A stretch of DNA of 64,000 nucleotides from Semisulcospira habei (GCA_036245525.1 BTPG01000004.1:229618153-229682152); one strand, 5' to 3'; shown: positions 40,018 through 51,980, counted from the stretch's first letter. Made by a program: numbers and translations. Notes: generated by a model from the sequence alone, not told the origin.

Positions 40018-42540
40018 TTAACCCTTTCATCCCTGAGTAGATAACAAGTCTATATACCCTTCAGCCCTGAGTAAATAACAAGTCTATATACCCTTCAGCC
40101 CTGAGTCAATAACAAGTCTATATACCCTTCAGCCATGAGTAAATAACAAGTCTCTATACCCTTCATCCCTGAGTAAATAACAAGTCTATATACCCTTCAG
40201 CCCTGAGTAAATAACAAGTCTCTATACCCTTCAGCCCTGAGTAAATAACAAGTCTATATACCCTTCAGCCCTGAGTAAATAACAAGTCTATATACCCTTC
40301 AGCCCTGAGTAAATAACAAGTCTATATACCCTTCAGCCCTGAGTAAATAACAAGTCTCTATACCCTTCAGCCCTGAGTAAATAACAAGTCTATATACCCT
40401 TCAGCCCTGAGTAAATAAAAAGTCTATATACCCTTCAGCCCTGAGTAAATAACAAGTCTATATACCCTTCAGCCCTGAGTCAATAACAAGTCTATATACC
40501 CTTCAGCCCTGAGTCAATAACAAGACTCTATACCCTTCATCCCTGAGTAAATAACGTCTATATACCCTTCAGCCCTGAGTAAATAACAAGTCTCTATACC
40601 CTTCAGCCCTGAGTCAATAACAAGTCTCTATACCCTTCAGCCCTGAGTAAATAACAAGTCTATATACCCTTAAGCCCTGAGTAAATAACAAGTCTATATA
40701 CCCTTCAGCCCTGAGTAAATAACAAGTCTATATACCCTTCAGCCCTGAGTAAATAACAAGTCTATATATCCTTCAGCCCTGAGTAAATAACAAGTCTCTA
40801 TACCCTTCATCCCTGAGTAAATAACAAGTCTATATACCCTTCAGCCCTAAGTAAATAACAAGTCTATATACCCTTCAGCCCTGAGTAAATAACAAGTCTC
40901 TATACCCTTCATCCCTGAGTAAATAACAAGTCTATATACCCTTCAGCCCTGAGTAAATAACAAGTCTCTATACCCTTCAGCCCTGAGTAAATAACAAGTC
41001 TATATACCCTTCAGCCCTGAGTCAATAACAAGTCTATATACCCTTCAGACCTGAGTAAATAACAAGTCTATATACCCTTCAGCCCTGAGTAAATAACAAG
41101 TCTCTATACCCTTCAGCCCTGAGTAAATAACAAGTCTATGTACCCTTCAGCCCTGAGTAAATAACAAGTCTATATACCCTTCAGCCCTGAGTAAATAACA
41201 AGTCTATATACCCTTCAGCCCTGAGTAAATAACAAGTCTATATACCCTTCAGCCCTGAGTCAATAACAAGTCTATATACCCTTCAGCCCTGAGTAAATAA
41301 CAAGTCTATATACCGTTCAGACCTGAGTAAATAACAAGTCTCTATACCCTTCATCCCTGAGTAAATAACAAGTCTATATACCCTTCTGCCCTGAGTAAAT
41401 AACAAGTCTATGTACCCTTCAGCCCTGAGTAAATAACAAGTCTATATACCCTTCAGCCCTGAGTCAATAACAAGTCTATATACCCTTCAGCCCTGAGTCA
41501 ATAACAAGTCTATATACCCTTCAGCCCTGAGTCAATAACAAGACTCTATACCCTTCATCCCTGAGTAAATAACAAGTCTATATACCCTTCAGCCCTGAGT
41601 CAATAACAAGTCTATATACCCTTCAGCCCTGAGTAAATAACAAGTCTATATACCCTTCAGCCCTGAGTAAATAACAAGTCTCTATACCCTTCAGCCCTGA
41701 GTAAATAACAAGTCTATATACCCTTCAGCCCTGAGTAAATAACAAGTCTCTATACCCTTCAGCCCTGAGTAAATAACAAGTCTATATACCCTTCAGCCCT
41801 GAGTAAATAACAAGTCTCTATACCCTTCAGCCCTGAGTAAATAACAAGTCTATATACCCTTCATCCCTGAGTCAATAACAAGTCTATATACCCTTCAGCC
41901 CTGAGTCAATAACAAGTCTCTATACCCTTCAGCCCTGAGTAAATAACAAGTCTATATACCCTTCAGCCCTGAGTCAATAACAAGTCTATATACCCTTCAG
42001 ACCTGAGTAAATAACAAGTCTATATACCCTTCAGCCCTGAGTAAATAACAAGTCTCTATACCCTTCAGCCCTGAGTAAATAACAAGTCTATATACCCTTC
42101 AGCCCTGAGTAAATAACAAGTCTATATACCCTTCAGCCCTGAGTAAATAACAAGTCTATATACCCTTCAGCCCTGAGTAAATAACAAGTCTATATACCCT
42201 TCAGCCCTGAGTAAATAACAAGTCTCTATACCCTTCATCCCTGAGTAAATAACAAGTCTATATACCCTTCAGCCCTGAGTCAATAACAAGTCTATATACC
42301 CTTCAGCCCTGAGTAAATAACAAGTCTATATACCCTTCAGCCCTGAGTAAATAACAAGTCTATATACCCTTCAGCCCTGAGTAAATAACAAGTCTATATA
42401 CCCTTCAGCCCTGAGTTAATAACAAGTCTATATACCCTTCAGCCCTGAGTAAATAACAAGTCTCTATACCCTTCAGCCCTGAGTAAATAAGAAGTCTCTA
42501 TACCCTTCAGCCCTGACTTTCTATCTACCCTTCAGCCCCG
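40018..42540 (+). repeat. 34-bp satellite array, about 74 units
   Basis: Unit CCCTTCAGCCCTGAGTAAAT plus AACAAGTCTATATA. The array opens TTAACCCTTTCATCCCTGAG, like a foldback end. Variation is almost confined to three sites: CAG/CAT CCCT, GTAAA/GTCAA and TCTATATA/TCTCTATA, used in many combinations. It ends with partial units CTTTCTATCTACCCTTCAGCCCCGAC. No CENP-B-like box is recognised. It lies within the Polinton relic, between polymerase and ATPase. Confidence 0.95.
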
Positions 42541-43619
42541 ACTTTATTTGAGAAATTTCTGTTGAAAATGGGTGTGCACTGTAAAATATTTGTAAATAAT
42601 ACTTTACAACATATATCTCCATAAAGGTATATATGTACAGATTTGCCATTGGATGGACTACCATTTTATGGATTTGACCACACTGTGTCACATGTGTTGT
42701 AATGCCTGGTGACAAAAATAGTGACAGGTGACAATAAACTTGAAAAAAAAATGTCTCGTGCATGACAGGTCGCTGGTACTTAACATGCATCACTAAATAG
42801 GGTGTCTGTTAGTGTGACACATAAGTGTCCATGCATTTCCAGCATGCCGATACAATGTAAGGCCCCTACCTTGTCATCAGATATCAATGTTTACACCTGC
42901 AACTGATAAGGTATATCCACGGTCTAGACAACATGTAATAAGCGACATCGAATGATGATCAGTGTGTCTGTGTTGTGTCTCGTACACGATCGGATGGAAG
43001 TACCAGTGTTGTAAACACTATACACGTACTACACATGTGCCCAATGTGTGTCGTTGGTGTCCACAGAGTCACCTACAGGTGCACCAAGGTGTGGCATAAA
43101 AAAAAAACGGAATATCAATTAGAACCTCTGAATTCAGCATTAGAATCAAGCTGCAAGTCATTGTTGTTGTCAGTGCCTCAAACGGCGATCGCTCCAGCTG
43201 ACACTGCCAACACGTGGTTATGCTGCCACGCGGTAGGTAGGCACACATGTCCCAATACATCAAAGCTATCTGCTTTTGAAACCATGTCTCCAAACACAAA
43301 ATTGTATCACTCCGAATATCTACACATCCACTCGCCATTCCGACCGTAATTCCCATGCTAGCTTCAAAACTGACCGCATACCACAAACGTACGTGCGTAC
43401 TGTCAGGCCGTGTACTGAGTATAAACAGGATGTGTCGGTGTGAAGGGTGAGATCACCACACGTGCAGCGAGGCTTGCTTCGTCACCGGGCACGCGATACG
43501 AAACACCTGACACAGCTGTAGCAGTTTGCCGGGTTGAACAGTATAGGAGGCCGCCAACTGCTACAACGGTTTGCTGGGTTCAAAGGGTTAAGATAAGCTT
43601 TAGATGCTTGGTCGATTTC
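42541..43619. other. Unannotated Polinton interior
   Basis: No frame with recognisable features. The sequence TAGCAGTTTGCCGGGTTGAACAGTATAGGA near 43520 is partly inverted as CAACTGCTACAACGGTTTGCTGGGTTCAAAG at 43555, and TTAA follows at ~43587. Confidence 0.35.
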
Positions 43620-44149
43620 AGTTTTTTTTTCACATCGTCTCGTTCGTGTTTATTGGATATTACATCATTCTCTTTGAGGCAGTCTTCAGAGCTGTCACGG
43701 TCTTTACAGTAAAACAGATAAACTTTTGTTGTTCATGAAAATCTTTCAGTACAGCATTATATTTTGGAGTGAGAATCCATACACTGATGTTTGCGTGTCT
43801 ACCACTAAAAGCAAGTTTTGCTAATGTGTTTTTCTTTTTAACAATGTCTTTCTGTGCTTAGCAATCATCAACTATAAACAAAGTTGGTTGCCCTTCAAAT
43901 TGCTTGTAAAAATACTGCAGGTAGTCCTTCATTTTTTTCTCAGGGTCTACTAATTAAATGTTGTGATCAGTCCAAATAAGTAAACGGTTGTGATAAGCTT
44001 TTTTGTGTTTGATCATAGGACAAAATATCAATGTTTTCAAAATGGTGGATGTATCTTGTTTGTAAGAGGTCAAGAACAAATTCAGTTTTCCCACAGCCTG
44101 TGGCACCACAAAACAAACCACAGTGTGTGTTGCATGTCAGCAAGTTCAT
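43620..44149 (-). pseudogene. Polinton-type genome-packaging ATPase (broken)
   Basis: An FtsK/HerA-superfamily ATPase that packages DNA into capsids in Polinton-like elements. The frame at 44149-43967 has CGLFCGATGCGKTEFVLDLL; GATGCGKT is the Walker A loop (residues 15-22). After a stop at ~43955 the same frame continues KKMKDYLQYFYKQFEGQ and LFIVDDC (Walker B type) with another stop directly after, then KLAFSGRHANISVWILTPKY. At least two nonsense changes, so it is inactive. An old viral-type copy. It lies in the same orientation as the polymerase relic. Confidence 0.75.
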
Positions 44150-44621
44150 TTAAAACAAAATATAATTTTAATACACGTGACCACTTATTCTGCTTTCTTG
44201 GATATTCAGTTTTGCGTCATACATCAAATGGAGGTATATATTTATTGCTCAGCGGTTTCACTCTTTTTTTGTATCTGGATTGTAATGTCATCACTGCCAT
44301 TTTCGACAGTACGACCTGACCCATGAAGGTAGTCGTCGTCTTACTGCTTAAGTCTAGCCAAAGTGCATATTTATTTCTTTGTGCATCAAACTGTGTCTGA
44401 TCACAAGATCATAATAAATTGGCAGTCTTGACTGGTACTGATTTTAAATGAGTCTGGCTAATTCAGTATGTGTGACAATTTCATATTCCAAGGAAATGAT
44501 ACATCACAATTCTACAACTGAACAATGTACACACGCGCTTCTAAACACAGTCTTTTATAGTATCAGGCTTTCCAGAATAATCCAGCAAATTCATACAGCG
44601 CAACCAATCAGAATGGAACAC
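44150..44621. other. Polinton flank before the DNA transposon
   Basis: No supported gene. AT-rich. Confidence 0.3.
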
Positions 44622-45429
44622 GTAAGGGTCATTCTCTGGAAAGGTGGACCGATGGCGGGTGCACCGTAAAATTGCATATACCAGAATATTAAGAGTGTAA
44701 GGATATCTCATGTTTATATTTTTAAGCAACAGATATGTTAAATGAACACCATGATACAGTGAATTGTGCTTGTTTGTAAAAGTTTGGTTTACAGCTGTGG
44801 TTTTATTGACGAAAATCACACAATTCAGATCGCCATTTTGTTACATAGACAAGTGGCTACATTTGAGTTAAAAAATAAAGCATAAATACCTCACAGTTTT
44901 GGGGAAAAACGGGTGAATTAGGATGTATTTATCCAAAACTTTACTCGCCATCATCACTTTTCTAATACTACGCATTTCTGTGAGATAAAAAGTAATTTTT
45001 ATTTCACGTCTGATTTGTAACAAATCGTGTCCACTGACGTAAAGATAAAAATAAATCAATGAAAAATTAATACGGAAATGAACGGACCTAATTTAGTGTT
45101 CTTCGCCAAACAAAATATTTAGCTAACTGATATATGAAACAAAGCAATTGTAATGGAAGAAATGACGGTAGAAATAAAACGAAATTGCGTCACTTGTATC
45201 TTCGCGTCCGGAATTCGCGTTACAAATGTGATGTCTAATGGACTATATTTTTCACGACCGAGATTACGGACGCTTGAATGGATAGTGCCGACCTGATGCG
45301 GAATGACACAGTGAGTGATCGCTGTGTGAAAACGATACACTGTGTGTGCTGGGAGGCAGAACTGGGGACTTTTAACGGTAGTGTCCGCGTTTTCCGTCTA
45401 TGTTTACGACTAAGATATAGGCGCCATTT

Positions 45430-46725
45430 CCTTCGGTCAGCACGCTGAAAAGCGTTTAAAACGAAGAGTTGCGCCGGTAAGTTATGTTTTGAATTATTGA
45501 ATACAAAACCTGAATGCTTATTTTACTGTTTTTATGTGTTCACAGCTATTGTTTGCAAAGTTTTGTAGCAAAAAAGAATCGATTGACTGGTGTGCCGTGA
45601 CCAAGCCAATTTCAGCCCCCACTTTGAACATTCGTAATTGCAAACGAATTTTAACTAAAGCAGAGAGATTACAAATTTCATATTTTGCAGAATAGTTCCT
45701 TAGAGTGTTTCAAAATTTACATGCATGTTTTGTGTTTATTTATTTTGATATATAAATGTTCTTTTGATGTAAAGTGCATTTTGTCACAGTTGTCACAAAG
45801 AATTGAAGGCGTGGGAGAAGTGAGAAAGAGCAGCAGGAAAAACAGAGGGAGGTGTGGAGACTGCAGAAACAGAAGCAGCGGGAGAACTACTCTCACCAAA
45901 AGAAAGCTGCAATAAATCGGAATAGAAGACAAGCTTATCAGGAGGAAAAGAGAAGACAATTTTCTGCATGTCAAAGATCTGAAAGCACACAGACTACCAG
46001 TGATAGTCCCCAGACCACTAGCGAAAGTCCACAGTATACACGTACCCATCGAGCACAGCGCGTTGCATTGTTTCGTGCTAAAGAAGCAATGCCTTCTGAC
46101 CCACACAAGTATGCAGAGACCTGGAACCAACTGGCTGATAAAGCGACTCCCAGGGAAAAAAGGCCATACAGGAGCTGCGAGGTAATACAAACCCAACAAT
46201 GCTTGGTCACGGAAACGCTACAGCAAGCTATGCTAAACCTGAAGTACAAATGCGATCAGGAGAGTCGAACGACCCGATCGGGGGTGATGAAGTTATGTGA
46301 GAAGTACGGATCCATCCGTTCTAGAAGCAAACTTCTGACTGTAAACAGAAAGACAGTCATGAAAAGAATAAAAGACAAGAAAAAACAGAGGCAGAAGAAA
46401 AGTCAAGAACTGTCCCAAGAAGTTGGTGACTTCTTCGAAAAAAACAGCTACACCTCTGCCAGACAAAAAGCTGGTAAGGAAAGGAAAGGCCCGGCAGGAG
46501 CTGCACAGGCCGCTCAAAGATCTGCACAACGACTATGTTAAGCAGGGAGGGAAGGCTGCTTTTAGCACTTTTGCAAGGAGGATGCCTGCACATGTGCGTA
46601 CAATGATGGCAAACCAGCTGAGGCAGTGTTTATGCGAGTATTGTGCAAATGTCGAAAACAAGCTGTTCTCTATCAACAGTATCAACACCACCCCTGCATG
46701 CAAGATTCGGCATGTGTCTCTCTTG
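45430..46725 (+). CDS. Transposon protein, 5' exons
   Basis: A donor GGTAAGTTATG at ~45478 and an acceptor TTTTGCAG at ~45690 suggest a 5' intron. The main frame covers ~45807-46541: basic coiled N-terminus (VWRLQKQKQRENYSHQKKAA, then AINRNRRQAYQEEKRRQ), a T/S-rich stretch, then a KNSYTSARQ-type segment. A frame change near 46450 leads to DLHNDYVKQGGKAAFSTFAR and LCEYCANVENKLFSINSINT (a C-x2-C). LINE-B cuts the frame at 46725. The basic coil followed by C-x2-C is consistent with DNA binding. It is broken and probably not functional. Confidence 0.55.
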
Positions 46726-48590
46726 GCTTGACTTCGCGAACGAAGATTCTATAGGGCTTGCCCACGTCGTCTGCAGGCATTTTCGTGGCTGCGGAGGCCA
46801 ATCCGGGACAGGCAGGTACGACCGCAGTGGCTGCAGGGGAAGGTCTGTTCAGGGTTCTGAGTTACGACAGCTCTGTTTTTTCTTCTGAGCCGCTTGTCCT
46901 TAAGGTTAGCTCTGCGAGAGTCCTCAAAGGAGACGGCTGCCTTGTGAATGGTGGAGCGCCAGGTGTCACGGTCCGCAGCAAGCGAAGACCACTGGCGGTG
47001 GTCGATTTGGCAGGCACTAAGTGACTTCTTGAGACCGTCTTTGTATCTCTTCTTTGGTGCCCCTCTGTCTCGGTGTCCAGTGGCGAGCTCGCCGAACAGA
47101 GTGATCTTGGGTAGGCGATGATCCTCCATCCTGGAGACGTGCCCCGCCCAGCGAAGCTGTGTCCGCAGCAGCAAAGCCTCGATGCTCACAGTTTCCGCCT
47201 GTTCAAGGACCTCGACGTTGGTGACATAGTCACTCCAGTGAATGCTGAGGATGGTACGCAGGCAGCGCTGGTGAAAGCGTTCGAGGAGTCGTAGTTGGCT
47301 GCGGTAGAGGGCCCAGGACTCGGAACCGTACAGTAGGGTGGTGAGGACGACAGCTCTGTACACGCTGATCTTGGTGCCTTTTTTCAGCTGTTGATTGTGC
47401 CACACCCGCTTGAATAGTCGCCCGAAAGCACTGTTCGCTTTTGCCAGCCTGTTGTCCAGCTCCTTGTCCAGCTTGGCGTCTGACGTGATGATGCAGCCAA
47501 GGTAGGTAAACTGGTGTACAGACTTCAGTTCGGACTCGCCGATGGTGATGTGGGGAGGGCGATGCTCTTCCTTGGGTGCCGGCTGATGAAGGACCTCTGT
47601 CTTTTTCAGACTGACCTCAAGTCCAAAGAGCTGGGCGGCATCTGCGAAGCAGGACGTAATGCGCTGCAAGGCTCTCTCTGTGTGTGCAACGAGGGCAGCG
47701 TCATCAGCAAAGAGCAGCTCACGAATCAGTTGGTCTAGGGTTTTCGTGTGGGCCTGCAGTCGTCTGAGGTTGAACAGGCTGCCATCGAGACGATACCTGA
47801 TGTACACTGCGTCGTCGTCGTCGAGGTCCACTGTGGCCTGCTTCAACATCATGCTGAAGAAGATGGTGAAGAGGGTCGGTGCCAGCACGCAGCCTTGCTT
47901 CACGCCGTTGCGAATGGGGAATGGTTCTGAGAGGTCACTGTTTAGTCTGACCTGGCCTTGCTGGTCCTCGTGGAGCTGGACGATCATGTTGAGGAACTTT
48001 GGGGGACAGCCTAGTCGCTCCAGGATCTGCCACATACCTTGCCTGCTCACAGTGTCAAACGCTTTTGTTAGGTCGACAAACGTTACGTACAGCCCTTTGT
48101 TCTGCTCGCGGCACTTCTCCTGAAGCTGTCTCAGCACAAAGACCATGTCGGTGGTACTCCTGTTGGCTCTGAAGCCACACTGGCCCTCTGGGAGGTGGTC
48201 TTCAGCGATGGCAGGTACCAGCCGATTCAGGAGCAACCTTGCGAGAATTTTCCCGGCAATGGACAGCAGGGTAATTCCACGATAATTAGAGCAGGCAGAC
48301 TTCTCTCCTTTGTTCTTGTACAGGGTGATGATGACTGCATCACGGAGATCCTTTGGTAGTGTTCCTTTTTCCCAGCAGCAGAGAAAGAGGTCGTGGAGCT
48401 TGTTGTGCAGTGCTGGGCCTCCATGTTTCCAGATCTCTGGCGGGATTCCGTCAATGCCTGCTGCTTTGCCACTCTTGAGCTGGTGTACCATGCTGTAGAA
48501 ATCACAACCTGTCCCAATCCCACCAATGTGGAGACTGTGGCTTGGATAAACTTGATGACTATCTGGCTCCATTGATGAATCGCAGGGAGA
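46725..48590 (-). pseudogene. LINE-B: reverse transcriptase, nearly intact 607-residue frame
   Basis: The frame 48572-46749 has no internal stop. Order: GKAAGIDGIPPEIWKHGG, CSNYRGITLLSIAGKILARL, VDLTKAFDTV (motif A), NGVKQGCVLAPTLF, FADDAALV (catalytic), FTYLGC, LLYGSESWALY, LRWAGHVSRMED, and at the C-terminus a zinc-finger-like FPCSHCGRTCLSRIGLRSHE followed by N-x-C. That C-terminal finger is a signature of this LINE group. The endonuclease is absent, so this is a 5'-truncated copy inserted antisense in the transposon gene. Its 3' end is CTTGGCTTGACTTCGCG. It is not autonomous, but the long clean frame implies recent insertion. Confidence 0.85.
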
Positions 48591-49726
48591 TCACCTGGTA
48601 TTTCTGGACCACAAAAAAGTAGAACGAAAGGGGGAAGGAGATTAGCAAAAAAGTACTTTTGAAGTGTGTGGGCACCGTAACGGAAATGGTGACAGAATTG
48701 AAAAAGGAAGTAGCTTTCTTATCAGGGCATCTGTTCCGAGCTGCGTGGCAACACTCTCAATTTGAAAAACTACGGACGGCAAAGCCATTCCCATCAAACC
48801 TTATCACCGCTGTCATGGATTTTGCGGAGAACTACTCGTGTCTGCTGCAGGACGAAGTCCAATCAGCTCACTGGAACAAGGAACAAGTGACGCTTCACCC
48901 AATTTCCACTTACTACAAGTGTAACAGCTGCGATGGCGGCGTGTATGAATCTCTCATCTTTATCAGTCCTGACCTTCGGCATGACCACCACGCCGTCCAC
49001 ACATTTTTCACCCTTGCGCTGAACTACCTGCGTGTGGAGAGGAATCTGCATCCCCAGATTGTGCTGCAGTGTTCTGATGGATGCTCCAGCCAATACAAAT
49101 CTAAGGGACCATTTGCAGATATCACTGCATGTGTGGACGACTTCGGCACAAGGGTGGAGAGGAGCTATTTTGGCAGCAGGCATAGCAAGGGGCCATGTGA
49201 TGGTGAGGCAGCAGTTATCAAGCACCATTTCGCGACAGCTGTGAAAGGAAAGCGTGCTGTCACGACCGCTGAGGAATTTTTTGCTTATGCCCAAGCAAGC
49301 AGCCTAAACAAGCAGCCCACCAACCATTGCCAGCATTTCCGAAGAACATTCTTCTGGGTGCCAGAAGGCATGGTGAACAGGGACCGCCCAGAAAGGGTGA
49401 TGAAGACGGTCCCTGGGTCACGTGAGTTCCACCATATCAAGTCAGGCGGTATGGGTCGGCTGATCAGCAGGCACCTGTCTTGCATGTGTGAGTTTTGCTT
49501 GTATGGAGAAGGAGCCTGCCCCAACACTGCCGTCGTGGGAGAGTGGAAGGAACACTCCATGGCCCGTGCGGCACCTGAACAACCTGGTGGTGGCAGAGGC
49601 CGAAGTCCAGGTGGATCTGCACTAAGGGGAAGATCAGCAGCAAGGGGCAGACCACGAGCAGCTGGGAAAAGTCAGCCACGACCAACTGCAGAACCTAGAG
49701 TCCCAGAAGTGCCTGTTTATTGAATA
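48591..49726 (+). CDS. Transposon protein, catalytic C-terminal part (DDE-like)
   Basis: Frame 48659-49723 (354 residues) after LINE-B. Landmarks: ISPDLRHDHHAVHTFF (D105/D109), VLQCSDGCSSQYKSKGPFAD (D140), GSRHSKGPCDGEAAVIKHH (D181), HFRRTFFWVPEG, CMCEFCLYGEGAC (cysteine cluster), and an RG-rich tail (GGGRGRSPGG...RGRSAARGRP). The spaced D residues in S-D-G-x-x-Q-Y-K and H-x-K-G-P-C-D-G look like a DDE/D nuclease core, and I have seen this pattern in uncharacterised proteins of aquatic animals. The precise catalytic triad is inferred, not proven. Stops occur between the LINE and the frame start. Confidence 0.6.
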
Positions 49727-50412
49727 CATGTTTCTTTTTTGTGGTATATTTGCTTTCCATTACTTTTGGTTGCTTTGGATGGGAAGAGTGATTTTTCCAC
49801 ATTACTTTTGGTTTTTTGCTCCCTTTTATTTATGTGGTGTCGACGTTACAACAGAGACGGTGTCTGCGTTACAACCAAGTCATGATTCAGTTATGCACTT
49901 CTTTCCGCCACAGTATGGTGACAACTTATTTCATATTTTGTCATAGCAAAGGTTAGGTGTCAGTGCTATACACAATAGTGTTCTTTGACTTTTGCCTCTG
50001 CTCCCTATATTGTGAGCTAAAAGTGAAAAATTCCCAAATTTACGCGTGCTAAGGAGAGATTTCATTTGCAAGTGCCAAATATCAGAAATCACATGAAAAA
50101 CCATTGGAAGCTCTTCAAAGTGTGTAGTTTGGCTGAGTTAATAGTTTTAGAATACTTATGGAAAGAATTGCACTGAATATTGGTTGAATCAAACTTCATT
50201 TTTGTGTCCAGTGTTACAACCGAGACACTTGTCGAGCCACCTGTTCACACACCAATTACACACAAAAAAGACAGTCCTCTTGCTCTGATTTCACTGCACA
50301 TGGACAAAAGCATCATTTTTTCATCAGAATATATACATTTTATTCCAATTTATTAAAGTTCATTTTTCGCTCCCCATGTAACAAATCTGACCACCTTTCC
50401 AGAGAATGACCC
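49727..50412 (+). other. 3' non-coding part of the DNA transposon
   Basis: AT-rich, with two TTACAACCGAGAC-type repeats (GTTACAACAGAGACGGTGTC at 49846, GTTACAACCGAGACACTTGT at 50213). No further gene before the inverted terminus. Confidence 0.5.
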
Positions 50413-50849
50413 GTAACCGAAACTCATAAATATTGATGAAAAAGAACTTTCTAGAATAGACTACAATAGCCTACAAAATTTGACTGCTAATTTCCAACCC
50501 CAATTTTGGGAAATCCCGGTGTATAATGACATCACACACAAGAGTATGCTATACAGTTCACGACCTTGCCCGAATTCTCCGGAAGTTTCACGACTTTTCG
50601 CAACACATATTGGCTGCTAACTTCACGCGCACAGAAAACAACGGTGATTACTTGAGCGGTTTCTAGACTCTTCTGGATTCAACTCCGTGTATCAAAAGAC
50701 AATCAATTCTGCACTCTGTGCGAACGATAGCGAATCTTACTAAAAAGATACATGATTCGTAATCATGATAGCTCAAAATAAATATTGGATCGTTTCCTAC
50801 GATTAATGCATGCCTGCTCTCACAGAACAACACAACTACAATCGTAACA

Positions 50850-51249
50850 ATGGATATGGTTGGTACAAGAAATACTTTTAGTTTACGCCACGAACTTTTA
50901 GAAAGCAAAGTGAACTCTTTTTATGACGGCGCTGGTAACCGCCCGGATGTCATAGATCCTAATCAGTTTGATCTTGACAGCAATGGACACTTATTTGTAA
51001 ATACAGACAGGGGAAAAGTACATCTAACTCATAAAAACAACCCTGCTAAGTTCAGAGCCTTAAGTGCAATTAAAGGTGAAGTCGGTGGTAATGCCGGGTT
51101 TGCCAAGTACCTTGGTATTGGGGGGCGTAAGCTGTACCCTGGTACCACCTCAACTTGTTAGTGCTCTTCATGATGTGCAAACAAGGTTGCCAACAGGACA
51201 AGAAATGGCAGAAGTAAAAAGCCTGCCAGAAATAGCAGACAAGGTAATA
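50850..51249 (+). pseudogene. Polinton-associated gene, N-terminal part
   Basis: Frame MDMVGTRNTFSLRHELLESK, then VIDPNQFDLDSNGHLFVNTD, KVHLTHKNNPAKFRALSAIK and GNAGFAKYLGI. It breaks at 51159 and continues in another frame (LHDVQTRLPTGQEMAEVKSL, PEIADKVI). It is homologous to 29861-30300. It probably forms one original gene with the next feature. Function unknown. An old viral-type element gene. Confidence 0.6.
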
Positions 51250-51512
51250 TAAGAAACCTCATTTACAGAAGGACATAAATGAGGTTATAAAAACAATAGA
51301 TGACTCTTTATCCATGTGAGAGATAATGGGGTTGGATAAAACACTACATTCAGAGGGGAACTGGTGAATAATGTAGCCAAAATAGGTGAGCTTGATAGTC
51401 GCATAGAAATGGAAAAAAAACAAACTAGATAAAGCAGACGAAGAAAATTATGATAGTCGGGGGCAGGGGATCTAACTGTTTGTCTGTCCAGCGCTGAGTA
51501 ATTCCCCTTGGT

Positions 51513-51980
51513 ATGTGTACAATTCTGCCAGCGCTAGACTCACCTATCTGGTTTGTGAGTATTCAGAAAATACTTCATGAAGACACTACATTAGCTGAGA
51601 GATTGAAAACACTTTTCAGAGAGCAGGGTATCACAATTGCGAGTTTAATTACTGCTCTTGGATTTATTATCAGAACTGTTGTGTTGGCTGTCTGTGGTGG
51701 TGGTGGTGGTTCAGCTCCTCCGGCCCCTCTGGATCCGCCTTCTGACCCAAAACACAGTTGTGGGTAAAAAAACAAACAGTTGTCACATATATCAGACTTG
51801 CTTAAGAAATTGGCTGTGAAAGCAATGGATGCTTTGCCTGGCATAATAGGGAGTGTTGTCAGTTGGTTGATCAGTACAGCAGGCAAGGTAGTGGGGTTTA
51901 TGGCAGAGCATGTGTGGGTTTTTCTGGTGAGAGTAGGAGGACTAAGAGCAGGGTATTTAGTGAAACAGGTAAAGAAGTAA
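51513..51980 (+). pseudogene. Polinton-associated membrane-type protein, C-terminal part
   Basis: Pieces: ERLKTLFREQGITIASLITA followed by LGFIIRTVVLAVCGGGGG (hydrophobic, then glycine run, then PPAPLDPPSDP); after one stop, KAMDALPGIIGSVVSWLIST, AGKVVGFMAEHVWVFLVRVG and a basic end (YLVKQVKK). The hydrophobic and amphipathic helices suggest membrane association or lysis, which is an inference from composition. I recall similar 'ALPGIIGS..SWL' tails in uncharacterised proteins of cnidarian and mollusc Polinton-like loci. Inactive copy. Confidence 0.55.

Larger units (their letters stand above)
44626..50412 (+). mobile_element. 5.8-kb DNA transposon with DDE-like protein and GTAA target duplication
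   Basis: The terminal inverted repeats are perfect over 22 bp: GGGTCATTCTCTGGAAAGGT plus GG at 44626 and the inverse ending at 50412. GTAA is duplicated outside (44622-44625, 50413-50416). The interior holds one gene on the plus strand, cut by LINE-B. Without the LINE the element would be about 3.9 kb. It is inserted in the Polinton relic. I cannot place it in a named superfamily; 4-bp duplications are known in several. Confidence 0.85.

Noticed and set aside
40018..42540. CRISPR-like direct repeats
   Set aside because: The units abut with no unique spacers and the setting is eukaryotic; it is a satellite.
42975..43386. Overlapping frames of 105 and 124 residues on both strands
   Set aside because: No recognised motif and mutually exclusive; insufficient evidence for a gene.
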